A DNA stretch of 64,000 nucleotides from Acidimicrobiales bacterium (GTDB lineage: Bacteria > Actinomycetota > Acidimicrobiia > Acidimicrobiales > Aldehydirespiratoraceae): the NCBI GenBank assembly GCA_029263175.1, contig JAJCXZ010000099.1:1-64000 (forward strand). The letters run 5' to 3'. The notes below the pieces were generated by a model. It was not told the origin of the DNA. It saw only the letters and a program-made list of their open reading frames with translations, and searched no databases. The translations under genes and the position numbers were made by a program. Within the stretch, counting starts at the first letter, position 1. Every line of letters starts with the position of its first letter. Of the stretch, positions 56,095 through 64,000 are shown piece after piece.

Positions 56095-56095
56095 A

Positions 56096-56581
56096 TCAAC
56101 GTTTTCTTACCCAGGCGTTCGGGCCGAGGGGTTGGAAGCCGCAATTCTCGGCGACACGGAGGGATGCGACGTTGTCGGGCGAGATCTCGGCCACGAGGGC
56201 GACGAGACCGCCGTCGGCAAGGGCCCAGGCAGCGAACGCATCGATCGCCTCGGTGGCGACTCCCTTGCCACGCGCGTCAGCGGCGACCCACCACCCGATC
56301 AGCGCGGCGCCTCGTCGCTGGTCGATGGATGACAGGCCCACTTCGCCGACCACCTCATCGTCCTCGAGGTTGGCCACGGCGAGATCGACGGCGAGTCCCC
56401 GCTCGCAACGATCCTCAGCTGATGCAATCCAACGCATCGCGGCAGCGACGGACCGATCCTCCGGAGGCGATGACCCCTGAAGGATCTCGGGGTCGGCCCA
56501 CGCCGCGACCAGTGCGTCAGCGTCGGCCGCGCGCCACGGTCGGAGACGACACTTCGCCAGCTCGACCGTCGGCAGGCTCAC
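56096..56581 (-). CDS. GNAT family N-acetyltransferase, RimJ/RimL-like
   Basis: 161 residues. CRLRPWRAADADALVAAWADPEI is the usual N-terminus; GWWVAADARGKGVATEAIDAFAAWAL carries the acetyl-CoA loop (R-G-K-G-V-A, about residue 104); VALVAEISPDNVASLRVAENCGFQPLG is the RimJ-like C-terminal motif. It likely acetylates a small molecule or a protein N-terminus. It overlaps nusB by four bases (ATGA) and ends one base from palindrome copy 3. Confidence 0.9.
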   Translation of the reverse strand: MSLPTVELAKCRLRPWRAADADALVAAWADPEILQGSSPPEDRSVAAAMRWIASAEDRCERGLAVDLAVANLEDDEVVGEVGLSSIDQRRGAALIGWWVAADARGKGVATEAIDAFAAWALADGGLVALVAEISPDNVASLRVAENCGFQPLGPNAWVRKR

Positions 56582-56994
56582 TCGCCGACTCGAACCTCGT
56601 CAGCGATGCTCCGCAGCACGCCGTTGAGGAACCGCGGCGATTGCTCGGCGCAGTATTGCGTGGCGATCTCCACGGCTTCGCTCAACACCACACCAGTGGG
56701 GATCTCCGGCCGCTGGCCGAGTTCCCACGCGGCGATGCGGGCGATGACCCGGTCGACCACGGGCATGCGCGACACGGTCCATCCGGTCAGATGCGCGCCG
56801 ATCAAGGTGTCGAGGTCGGCGACGGTGGCCTCCACACCCGACGCGAGTTCTATCGCATAGTCGGCGGGCGCGATCGGCCGGCGAGCCAGCGAGTCGGCGA
56901 TCGGCTCGCCGGTCTGTTCGGCTTCGTAGAGGAGCCCCAAGGCTTCTTCACGGGCTTCGCGGCGGCTGCCGAAGCCGGGGATGGATTCACTCAC
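56578..56994 (-). CDS. nusB: transcription antitermination factor NusB
   Basis: Binds boxA RNA with ribosomal protein S10 to favour rRNA transcription. All-helical protein of 138 residues with SRREAREEALGLLYEAEQTG at the start, then DYAIELASGVEATVADLDTLIGAHLTGWTVSRMPVVDRVIARIAAWEL and ILNEA-like LSEAVEIATQYCAEQSPRFLNGVLRSI. Length is normal. It follows efp by a four-base overlap. Confidence 0.95.
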   Translation of the reverse strand: MSESIPGFGSRREAREEALGLLYEAEQTGEPIADSLARRPIAPADYAIELASGVEATVADLDTLIGAHLTGWTVSRMPVVDRVIARIAAWELGQRPEIPTGVVLSEAVEIATQYCAEQSPRFLNGVLRSIADEVRVGE

Positions 56995-57554
56995 GCGCGA
57001 CTGAGGTAGTCGCCGGAACGGGTATCGACCTTGACCCGCTCGCCGGGGCTGATGAACAACGGGACCTGAATGACCAGGCCTGTCTCCAGCGTGGCGGGCT
57101 TGGTACCACCAGACGAACGATCGCCCTGCAGTCCGGGCTCGGTCTCAGCGATGTTCAGCTCGACCGATGCGGGGAGATCTGTGCCGACTATCTCGGTGCC
57201 GTACATCTCGAGCACAACCGCCGAGCCGTCGACGATGTAGTTGCCGGCGTCGCCGAGCGTCGTGGGGGTGACGTTGATCTGGTCGTACGTCTCGTTGTCC
57301 ATGAAGACGTAGTCGTCGCCATCGCGGTAGAGAAAGTTCATCTCGCGCTTGTCGATCGTGGCTCGCTCAACCTTCTCGCCAGAGCGAAAGGTTCGCTCGA
57401 CAGTGCCGCCGGCACGGACATTGCGCAGGCTGGTGCGCACAAACGCGTGGCCCTTGCCGGGCTTCACGTGCTGGAAGTCGACAACCTGGAACAACCCGTC
57501 GTCGAGGTCGAGCGTCATCCCGTTCTTCAGATCGTTGGTGGTGATGGTGGACAT
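56991..57554 (-). CDS. efp: translation elongation factor P
   Basis: Relieves ribosome stalling at polyproline. Three OB-like domains in 187 residues: MTLDLDDGLFQVVDFQHVKPGKGHAFVRTSLRNVRAG, where the Lys of PGKG is at the tip of domain I, then EMNFLYRDGDDYVFMDNETYDQINV and a C-terminal LVIQVPLFISPGERVKVDTRSGDYLSRA. The pepQ-efp-nusB order is widely conserved. Confidence 0.97.
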   Translation of the reverse strand: MSTITTNDLKNGMTLDLDDGLFQVVDFQHVKPGKGHAFVRTSLRNVRAGGTVERTFRSGEKVERATIDKREMNFLYRDGDDYVFMDNETYDQINVTPTTLGDAGNYIVDGSAVVLEMYGTEIVGTDLPASVELNIAETEPGLQGDRSSGGTKPATLETGLVIQVPLFISPGERVKVDTRSGDYLSRA

Positions 57555-57564
57555 GCGACTCCGG

Positions 57565-58674
57565 TCAACGCGAGGGCTTTGGGGATTGGGTCAGTTTTGG
57601 CGAGTTGGTCAGGGGGCGACAGCCCGACTCGGTGACCACGAGCAGGTCTTCGACCCGACATCCGCCGAGAGCGGGGATGTAGATACCGGGCTCGACCGTG
57701 ATCACGTGACCGGGCTGGAGGATAGCGGTGCTTCGGGCGTGCACGGCCGGGAGCTCGTGGATGTCGAGGCCGACGCCATGGCCGGTGCCGTGACTGAAAG
57801 CGTCTCCGTAGCCGGCGTCAGCGATCACCGATCGGCACACCTGGTCGATCTCCCTTGCCTCGACCCCAGGGCCGACCGCGGCGACGCCGGCGGCCTGGGC
57901 CTCGGTGACGATCTCGCGGATTCGACACGCCTCATCCCCTGCCGCGCCGATGACAAACGTGCGCGTCATGTCGCTTCGATAGCCCTCGACGACCGATCCG
58001 GCATCGATGACCACCAGTTCACCGTCGGAGAAGGGCCGGTCGGTCGGTCGGGCGTGGGGCAACGCCCCGTTGGGACCGCCGGCCACGATGGTCTCGTAGG
58101 CCGGACCGGTGGCACCCCGAGCTCGCATCGACTGCTCCAAGGCATGGGCCATCTCGCGTTCGGTCGTTCCCACGACGAGGAGGTCTTCCCGGTCAGCGAG
58201 CGCGGCGTCGACGATTGCGGCGGCTCGCTCGATTCGGGCCAGCTCGGCGTCGTCCTTGACCGCTCGAAGTTCGCGGACCAGTCCTTGCGTCGGTACCAAC
58301 TCGACATCGGTCTCTTTCATCCACGACCGTTGCTCAGACCACGTCAGGACGTCGGCTTCCAAAGCTACGATCTCGACCGACCCGAGCGCCCGGGCGGCCG
58401 CCTCGATCGGCTGAATGGCGATCTCGACCATCGTGTTGGATCGGGCCGCGGCGAGCTCATCGGGGGCCTGCACCCGATAGCGACCGTCAGTGATCAGCGT
58501 CGAATCCTCGTTGGTGATCACGAGGAGTGCGTTGGATCCGGTGAACCCGGTGCACCAACGGATCGACATCAGATCCGAGATGACGATCGCATCGGCATGG
58601 CCAGCAACAGCGACACGCAGTCGGTCAAGACGGCCGGCGACCTCGAGCGGCGGAAGACCCTCGTCCATTTTCAA
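57565..58674 (-). CDS. pepQ: Xaa-Pro peptidase (M24B family)
   Basis: Cleaves X-Pro dipeptides or the N-terminal residue before Pro. The creatinase-like N-domain spans 1-145. The pita-bread catalytic domain has metal ligands in VVIDAGSVVEGYRSDMTRTF (about residue 220-240), SHGTGHGVGLDIHELP (about 297), TVEPGIYIP and GGCRVEDLLVVTESG (about 345). Length 369 fits the PepQ-like proteins encoded next to efp. Its ATG overlaps the aroB stop codon (ATGA). Confidence 0.92.
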   Translation of the reverse strand: MKMDEGLPPLEVAGRLDRLRVAVAGHADAIVISDLMSIRWCTGFTGSNALLVITNEDSTLITDGRYRVQAPDELAAARSNTMVEIAIQPIEAAARALGSVEIVALEADVLTWSEQRSWMKETDVELVPTQGLVRELRAVKDDAELARIERAAAIVDAALADREDLLVVGTTEREMAHALEQSMRARGATGPAYETIVAGGPNGALPHARPTDRPFSDGELVVIDAGSVVEGYRSDMTRTFVIGAAGDEACRIREIVTEAQAAGVAAVGPGVEAREIDQVCRSVIADAGYGDAFSHGTGHGVGLDIHELPAVHARSTAILQPGHVITVEPGIYIPALGGCRVEDLLVVTESGCRPLTNSPKLTQSPKPSR

Positions 58675-59675
58675 CGAACCGCCGAAAAGGATGCCCGCAG
58701 AATGTCGCTGTCGACGCCAACCACGGTTTCGACGCCGGCGTCTCCATCGAGGACGAAGGTCACCCCATCGATGGCCTTCTTGTCGCGGGAGAACAGCGAC
58801 AAGAGTTCATCGTCGGAGAGTCCGGGGGGCAGCGTGCTCGGGAGGTCGTACGCCGCCAGGACTCGGTGGTGCTCGGCGACCCGCCCTTCGTCGATGCGGC
58901 CGAGGTTGTGGGCCACCGCGGCGGCATACACGATTCCGACCGCAACGGCCTCACCATGACGAAGGTCGTAGTCGCCCGCGGTCTCTATCGCGTGTGCGAG
59001 CGTGTGGCCGTAGTTCAGGACCGCCCGCCGGCCCCCTTCGCGTTCGTCAGCTGCGACCACGTCGGCTTTGATCTGCACGCAGGCCGCCACCCGCTCGTCG
59101 AGTGCGAGGGTGTCGAGCCCATCGCCACCGAGGAAGTGATACTTGGCAACCTCCCCCAGTCCACACTGCATCTCACGATGCGGCAGGCTCGAGAGCGTCT
59201 CGGTGTCGCACAGCACTGCGGTCGGCTGCCAGAACGCGCCGACCAGGTTCTTGCCCTCGGGCAGGTTGACACCGGTCTTGCCGCCGACCGAAGCATCGAC
59301 CTGACCGAGCAGGGTCGTCGACACGCTCACGAAACGAATCCCCCGGTGATACACCGCGGCGACGAACCCGGCCACGTCGGTGACGACCCCACCACCGATC
59401 GCCACCACGGCGTCAGCACGAGTGATCCCGGCGACTGCCATTTGGCGACAGATGTCCTCGACGACGGAAAGCGACTTCGCCGCCTCACCGTCGGGGATCT
59501 CGACACGGATCTGTTCGCGACCCGGGTCGGCGTCCCACGGGATGCCGGCTTGCGTGATGATCACGACACGATGCACATCGTCAGGCAGCACGGCCGCGAG
59601 TTCGGAACGTATGCCGGCGCCCACGAGCACCGGGTAGCTCCGGTCGGCCAGTTCGACATTCACCACCTGATGCAC
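58671..59675 (-). CDS. aroB: 3-dehydroquinate synthase
   Basis: Second step of the shikimate path, NAD- and metal-dependent. AIGGGVVTDVAGFVAAVYHRGI (about 92-113) binds NAD; metal ligands are in GLGEVAKYHFLGGD (about 172), VLNYGHTLAHAIE (about 226) and LRHGEAVAVGI (about 243). Length 334 is slightly short. Usually aroB and aroK are adjacent; here no aroK is seen and a prepilin peptidase gene lies 41 bases upstream. Confidence 0.95.
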   Translation of the reverse strand: MHQVVNVELADRSYPVLVGAGIRSELAAVLPDDVHRVVIITQAGIPWDADPGREQIRVEIPDGEAAKSLSVVEDICRQMAVAGITRADAVVAIGGGVVTDVAGFVAAVYHRGIRFVSVSTTLLGQVDASVGGKTGVNLPEGKNLVGAFWQPTAVLCDTETLSSLPHREMQCGLGEVAKYHFLGGDGLDTLALDERVAACVQIKADVVAADEREGGRRAVLNYGHTLAHAIETAGDYDLRHGEAVAVGIVYAAAVAHNLGRIDEGRVAEHHRVLAAYDLPSTLPPGLSDDELLSLFSRDKKAIDGVTFVLDGDAGVETVVGVDSDILRASFSAVR

Positions 59676-59716
59676 GTACGCAGGCTACCCGCGTCCACCG
59701 GGTGCGCCGGAGGGAT

Positions 59717-60553
59717 TCAGACGCCGATGACCGTGTCGCTGAAGAACATGACGACCAGCGAGCCCGCTGCCAACGCCGGACCGAATGGGACGCTGTGACC
59801 GAGCAGGCGATTCGGTTGTCCGTCCTCGGCTTCAGGATCGGCAACCACGTTCTTTCCGCCCCTGCGGAGCAATGCCACGCTGAGACCACCGATGACGCCG
59901 AGGAGGCAGCCGAACAGCAGCGCCCACACAACAAGACGGAAGACCGGTGACCAGCCCACGTAGCGCGATCCAGCCGTCCAACCGAGGTGAACCCCGAGGA
60001 GCAGAGCGAGCTTCACGTCTCCGAAGCCCATGCCGCGAGGCGAGATCAGGTGAGCGACGAGGAGAATCAGGAAGTACACAGCCATGCCGACCGCAGCGCG
60101 CCCGATGGCAGACGGTCGATCGATTCCTAGCGCGGCCACCACGATCGCCAAGGCCGACAGTCCCAAGCTCGGGAAGACGAGCCGGTCCGGCAATCGGTAG
60201 ACGTACATGTCGATCATCGAGAGCGACACCAGAGCGACGATGAGCACCAGCGGAGGCAGTAGTTCCCACTCCACGCCGTACCGGGCAGCGGCGGCGACAA
60301 AGAGGCCTGCCGTCGCAAGCTCCACCAGTGGGTAGGCGGCGGTGACCGAGGCGCCACAGTGGCGACAGGATCGCCGGCGGAGCCACGACAGCACCGGAAC
60401 GGTGTCGGCGATACTCAGCGGATGTTCACACTGTGGGCATCGCGACCGCAGTGACAGCGGCGTCTTGTCCGGGATCCGGTCAATCAGCATGGTGGCGAAG
60501 CCACCGGCCACAAGACCGGCAAGCCCTAGCAGAATCAAACTCACCGAATCCAC
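59717..60553 (-). CDS. pilD: prepilin peptidase (type IV leader peptidase)
   Basis: Membrane aspartic protease that cuts and often methylates type IV prepilins. The N-terminal cytoplasmic loop has two Cys pairs (RCPQCEHPL and SCRHCGASV, about residues 38-67). The two catalytic Asp are in SMIDMYVYRLPD (about 115) and GMGFGDVKLALLLG (about 180). Eight or so hydrophobic segments. Length 278 is typical. A pilin system is implied, but no pilin or pilB gene is in the window. Confidence 0.93.
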   Translation of the reverse strand: MDSVSLILLGLAGLVAGGFATMLIDRIPDKTPLSLRSRCPQCEHPLSIADTVPVLSWLRRRSCRHCGASVTAAYPLVELATAGLFVAAAARYGVEWELLPPLVLIVALVSLSMIDMYVYRLPDRLVFPSLGLSALAIVVAALGIDRPSAIGRAAVGMAVYFLILLVAHLISPRGMGFGDVKLALLLGVHLGWTAGSRYVGWSPVFRLVVWALLFGCLLGVIGGLSVALLRRGGKNVVADPEAEDGQPNRLLGHSVPFGPALAAGSLVVMFFSDTVIGV

Positions 60554-60587
60554 GTCACCATTCCCGTGGCTCGCGACGGTGGATGGC

Positions 60588-61730
60588 TCAGGAGTCGACC
60601 GAGCCGAGGAACTTCAGCAGAAGCCCACGGTTGACGGTGTCGTCCTCTGCCTCGACAGCGGCGAGGGCGGCATCACGTTCCGCATCCGTGGATGCTTTGG
60701 CGGCCGCCGCAACGGCCTTGGCGGCCTTCGGGCTCAGGTTGGCGAGCTGGCGAGCCATCTCGGCCGGGTTGAGATCATCGGCATCCGTGTCACCGGGCGA
60801 CAGCAACGAATCGCTCGAACCGTCCGAGGGCTCGAGCGACGCAAGGCTCGGCACGGTGTTGGGATCGTGACTGTGATCGTCTTCGAGGGGAGCGAAGATG
60901 TTGTCGTCGGTCCCCGTGGACGTCAATGAATCCATCTCGGCGAGCACGGGCTCAGCCCTCGGCTCGGAATCCTCGGAAGCCGTCGGATCACCGTCGTCGG
61001 GGGACGAGTCGAATGCAGGAGCATCCACGCCGCCGATGGGCTGATCGTCGAAGGCACCGGAGAGCATCTCGTCCACCATGGACGGCTCCTCTTCGGTGTC
61101 GTCGTCGATGGTTGGGAGGGGCTCGGTCAGTACCGGAGCCGAAGCGCCGGCGGGCTCGTCGATGAGCTCGACGAGGCCGAGCTCGATCAGCTCCTTCACG
61201 GTGCGGCATGCTTCGATCTCGTTCAGCTCGAGCGTCTCGGCAACCGCGCCGACCTGGGCGCCGCTACCGACGGCAACGATGCAACACCAGCGATCCGCGT
61301 CGATCATCACATCGGGACCGTTGAGCTTGCCGACAAGACCCACCCAGACCTCCAGCGACGGCACGACCTCTTCGATCGAGCGCCACTCGGCGAGCATGCT
61401 CTCGGCCTCAGCGAGAATCGGCTCCATCGAGTTGGGGTGATCCGCGTGAGCGGCTCGCGCACCGGATTCGAAAGTGAACGACCCGGCGTCAAATCGGAGC
61501 AGACCGAAGATGACCTCGGAGGCGTTCGGCGCGAAGCCGTTGGATGCAGTCAGTTCGGTGGCGACCACGTCGCCATCCTCCACCCAGACACTTCCCGAAC
61601 CCCGGTCACCGGTGATACGTAGACGTCCGCTCTTCGCGGTTGTTGCGAGGAGTCGAAGAACATCAGGGAGTGCAAAGGTGTCAAGTGTGCCCGAGAGCGC
61701 CACGGGGGGACCTCCGTCGTCGAAGAACAC
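60588..61730 (-). CDS. DUF4388 (PATAN) domain protein
   Basis: 380 residues. Residues 10-120 form the DUF4388/PATAN domain (ALSGTLDTFALPDVLRLLATTAKSGRLRITGDRGSGSVWVEDGDVVATE, then FGLLRFDAGSFTFE), found in signalling and surface-motility proteins. A wHTH-like segment follows (CCIVAVGSGAQVGAVAETL ... CRTVKELIELGLVEL, 148-190). The last half is acidic, Asp/Ser/Pro-rich and probably disordered, ending with an Ala-rich helix and NRGLLLKFLGSVDS. It lies next to the prepilin peptidase, so a role in type IV pilus control is possible but unproved. Confidence 0.85.
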   Translation of the reverse strand: MFFDDGGPPVALSGTLDTFALPDVLRLLATTAKSGRLRITGDRGSGSVWVEDGDVVATELTASNGFAPNASEVIFGLLRFDAGSFTFESGARAAHADHPNSMEPILAEAESMLAEWRSIEEVVPSLEVWVGLVGKLNGPDVMIDADRWCCIVAVGSGAQVGAVAETLELNEIEACRTVKELIELGLVELIDEPAGASAPVLTEPLPTIDDDTEEEPSMVDEMLSGAFDDQPIGGVDAPAFDSSPDDGDPTASEDSEPRAEPVLAEMDSLTSTGTDDNIFAPLEDDHSHDPNTVPSLASLEPSDGSSDSLLSPGDTDADDLNPAEMARQLANLSPKAAKAVAAAAKASTDAERDAALAAVEAEDDTVNRGLLLKFLGSVDS

Positions 61731-61765
61731 CTGACCATCGGCACATTACGGCTGGGAAGTGAGGA

Positions 61766-62602
61766 CTACTGGGCCTTTTCCGCGTAAGCAGTGGTCATGG
61801 CCTCGATCGGAGCCTCGACGCCGGTCCAGAGCGTGAATTGGATCGCAGCCTGGTGCAACAGCATCATCAGCCCGCTTTCGGTACGGAGACCGCGAAGACG
61901 ACAAGCCGCCAGCCATGACGTTTCGAGGGGGTGGTAGATCAAATCGATCGCCATCTGGGCGCTTGAGAGCACGCCCGGATCGATGGGCATTCCGCTCAAC
62001 TCTCCCATACCGAGCGGAGTGGCGTTCACCACGACATCGGCATCTGAGGCGGCCTCTGGGCCGACCACCGAGCCGACGTCACCGGCCAGCGCGGCCGCAG
62101 ATTCGGCCCGTCCAAGGCTCCGGTTGATCACCATGACCGACCTGGCCCCCGCGCGCCCACAGGCTTCGATCACTGATCGGGCTGCACCCCCGGCACCGAT
62201 GACGGCGATCGATTTGCCCGTGATGGAGTCGCCCTCTCGTTCGAAACTCTTGACGAAACCATCGCCGTCCGTGTTGTGGGCGACGACACGGCCCTCGGAA
62301 TCGAGCTCGAGGCAGTTTGCCGCCCCGAGTGCACGCACCGCAGGAGTCACCACGTCAGCGGCCACGGCGACTGCGTCCTTGTGAGGCATTGTGACGGACA
62401 ACCCCCGGATCCCCAGGGTGCGCATCGCGTCGACTGCCTCCGCCGCACGGCCCCGCGGCACATGAAAGGCGACGTAGGTCCAGTCCAGGCCCGCAGCCTC
62501 GTAGGCCGCGTTGTGTAGAGCCGGCGACAATGAGTGCGCCACCGGGTCACCAATGACGCCGGCGACATGGGTGTTTCCGTTGGGCGTGGCCCGCAGGATC
62601 AT
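61766..62602 (-). CDS. aroE: shikimate dehydrogenase
   Basis: NADPH-dependent reduction of dehydroshikimate. GDPVAHSLSPALHNAAYEAAGLDW (residues 18-41) binds substrate; LSVTMPHKDAV (about 68) carries the catalytic Lys; the NADP Rossmann motif is VIGAGGAARSVIEACGRAGA (about 134). The C-terminal MLLHQAAIQFTLWTG is standard. Length 278 is normal. It overlaps mltG by four bases (ATGA). Confidence 0.95.
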   Translation of the reverse strand: MILRATPNGNTHVAGVIGDPVAHSLSPALHNAAYEAAGLDWTYVAFHVPRGRAAEAVDAMRTLGIRGLSVTMPHKDAVAVAADVVTPAVRALGAANCLELDSEGRVVAHNTDGDGFVKSFEREGDSITGKSIAVIGAGGAARSVIEACGRAGARSVMVINRSLGRAESAAALAGDVGSVVGPEAASDADVVVNATPLGMGELSGMPIDPGVLSSAQMAIDLIYHPLETSWLAACRLRGLRTESGLMMLLHQAAIQFTLWTGVEAPIEAMTTAYAEKAQ

Positions 62603-63942
62603 CCGCAGTAGCCGAGCTCGCGGCAGACCACCACGGCCTCATTGTGTTCGGCGTTGGTCACCGAGAATGTGTGAGCGCCGAACACGCCATTGGCATCGGT
62701 TCGGGCCCAGAAGATGAAGTCGCCTTCGGCCGGGTTGAGTGCGGCACGAAGAGCCGCCTCCCCGGGAGCAGCGATCGGTGACGGCGGGATTCCGGTCGAG
62801 ACGTAGGTGTTCCACGGCGACTCGAAGTCGAGGTCGGATTGCAGGAGTGTGTCGGTGAAAGCCTTGTCGACCGCGTAGTAGACGGTGGCGTCGATCTGCA
62901 GCGGCATACCGGCCAGGAGCCGGTTGTAGATGGCACGGGCCATGAGCGGGCGGTCGACGTCGACACGCGCCTCTTCCTCGATGAGCGACGCGATGACGAT
63001 GATGTCCCAGTCGGTGAGTCCGAGCTCCACCGCCGCCGGGTCGTAGCCGAGCTCGTTGAGCAGGGAGCCATAACGGTTGTCGAATTCGTCCGCCATCCGC
63101 CGCAGGAAGCGGGCTTCGTCCGCCAGGTCATCCTCGTTGATGTCGTAGGTGGCCGGGAACAGCGTGCCCTCGAGTCGGAATTCCGCGGGCACTGAAGGGT
63201 CGACGTATTGCGAGACGAGGTTGGGGTTCTCGAGCGCATCGAGGATCTGCTGGCGCTCGAAGCGATCGTTGACCACGACCAGGCGCTGCACGATCTCGTC
63301 GAGACGGAGACCTTCGGGAATGTTGAAGCTGAAGAACACCTCGGGGATCGGGCCTTCGTCCAGTATCGCAACGGCATCCTCGAACGCCATGTTCTCGTAG
63401 AGCTCGTAGTCCCCCGCCTGGAAGGTCTTCTCGGCGTCGCAGCCCATGAACCCCGTGATCGAGAGCTCACCTTCGCAGCGCAGCCAATAGCGAAACACCG
63501 TTGCGTTGCTGATGATGCCTTCGTTGGCGAGCTGGGTCGCCACATTGTTCGTCGACGCGCCGTCAGGGATGGTGAGCGCGATTGCATCGCCCAGTTGTCC
63601 GCCCGGTTCGATCTGGTTGTCGACCCAGGAGTAGATCCGGCCTCGAATGTTGGTGACCAGGAAGATCACCAGGATCACGAAGGCGACGATACGGAGGAAG
63701 CCTCCCCAGCTGGTGCGATAGCGCACCCAGTTCTTGTCTTCGTAGTCGTAGCGAGGGTCGACCAGGGGTTCGGCTTCCGGGTCATCCTCGAGCACATACT
63801 CGGTGCCATCGGCATCGATACCGGCGACGATCACCGCACCGGGGGGTGCCATGTGGTCGGGTAAGGCCGTAGGGATGCTCGGCGTGCCGTCGGGCTGCAC
63901 CAGGACCGGTTGCGCCGGCGCCTGCGGCGGCGCAGAACTCAC
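62599..63942 (-). CDS. mltG: endolytic transglycosylase MltG (YceG family)
   Basis: Cuts nascent glycan strands at the membrane. A cytoplasmic, Pro/Asp-rich N-terminal tail of about 80 residues is followed by one membrane helix (FLRIVAFVILVIFLVTNI, about 84-101), a LysM-like region (ALTIPDGASTNNVATQLANEGII) and the YceG domain with the catalytic Glu in VIASLIEEEARVDVDRPLMARAIYNRL (about 315-340) and YFVAN-like end (FWARTDANGVFGAHTFSVTNAEHN). The GTG at 63942 overlaps an upstream stop codon (GTGA). The frame stays open to the right edge, so a start outside the window cannot be excluded. Confidence 0.92.
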   Translation of the reverse strand: MSSAPPQAPAQPVLVQPDGTPSIPTALPDHMAPPGAVIVAGIDADGTEYVLEDDPEAEPLVDPRYDYEDKNWVRYRTSWGGFLRIVAFVILVIFLVTNIRGRIYSWVDNQIEPGGQLGDAIALTIPDGASTNNVATQLANEGIISNATVFRYWLRCEGELSITGFMGCDAEKTFQAGDYELYENMAFEDAVAILDEGPIPEVFFSFNIPEGLRLDEIVQRLVVVNDRFERQQILDALENPNLVSQYVDPSVPAEFRLEGTLFPATYDINEDDLADEARFLRRMADEFDNRYGSLLNELGYDPAAVELGLTDWDIIVIASLIEEEARVDVDRPLMARAIYNRLLAGMPLQIDATVYYAVDKAFTDTLLQSDLDFESPWNTYVSTGIPPSPIAAPGEAALRAALNPAEGDFIFWARTDANGVFGAHTFSVTNAEHNEAVVVCRELGYCG

Positions 63943-64000
63943 CGGCCGAGCGACTCGAGTGACGGGACGACGGGTGCCGGCCTCCGGGAACCGGGGCGCA
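63939..64000 (-). CDS. C-terminal fragment of an upstream gene (partial)
   Basis: A minus-strand frame entering from the right edge ends with TGA at 63941-63939, overlapping the mltG GTG as GTGA. Its last residues read RPAPVVPSLESLGR. In other actinobacteria mltG follows the Holliday-junction resolvase gene ruvX, so this could be the end of RuvX, but 20 residues are not enough to say. The same DNA is also open in the mltG frame. Confidence 0.4.
   Translation of the reverse strand, partial: RPGSRRPAPVVPSLESLGR

Overview
The window is about 64 kb of high-GC DNA from an actinobacterium. Several gene orders are typical of the phylum: argCJBDFRGH; mihF-gmk-rpoZ-coaBC-metK-priA; pyrR-pyrB-pyrC-carA-carB-pyrD-pyrF; efp-nusB; infC-rpmI-rplT. 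Mycobacterial-type integration host factor, a PriA without a usable Walker A and probable leaderless or weakly led starts fit the same picture. My best guess is a marine or freshwater member of the Acidimicrobiia (Ilumatobacter-like); that level of assignment is inference. Nearly all genes are on the minus strand and most neighbours overlap by 1-14 bases (ATGA, TGATG, GTGA or CTGA junctions), so transcription units are long and translationally coupled.

Layout from left to right: the 5' end of a minus-strand 16S rRNA gene with its promoter and leader (1-570); tyrS; a divergent PASTA penicillin-binding protein with a small membrane gene; a NUDIX hydrolase and a 3-methyladenine glycosylase at the end of the arginine operon (5-14.6 kb); an aldehyde dehydrogenase, a CobT/CobS-like VWA/AAA+ pair and sulfoacetaldehyde acetyltransferase (14.6-20.5 kb); a TetR regulator and a DUF4389 membrane protein; phosphate acetyltransferase and a class III aminotransferase (21.9-24.2 kb); a palindrome-flanked AbiEi/DUF559 gene; pheST; rplT-rpmI-infC; azlCD and other transport genes; hisG, ribD, mog, rsmB, fmt, def; priA, metK, coaBC, rpoZ, gmk, mihF; the pyrimidine operon (47.0-55.9 kb); nusB, efp, pepQ, aroB, prepilin peptidase, a DUF4388 protein, aroE and mltG at the right edge.

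The genes form a few working systems. The arginine operon encodes the path from acetylglutamate to arginine plus its repressor ArgR. A promoter with an overlapping operator-like palindrome lies before argC, and a 16-codon leader ORF is coupled to argG. Tpa, Xsc and Pta together would turn taurine into alanine, sulfite and acetyl-CoA. Their genes sit in two blocks around the TetR gene, and CTAAC-type motifs lie in front of tpa, tetR and xsc, which suggests one regulon. The pyr operon carries a near-textbook PyrR-binding RNA hairpin just before the pyrR ribosome-binding site.

The least explained signals are: (1) a 49-bp palindrome present three times, two copies flanking the AbiEi/DUF559 nuclease-like gene and one alone after a GNAT gene, which looks like a small mobile cassette; (2) a CobS/CobT pair translationally coupled to xsc with no other corrin gene in view; (3) the duplicated translation-start segment that forms the argG leader ORF; (4) non-standard start codons inferred for infC (ATA), pyrD (CTG) and priA (CTG).
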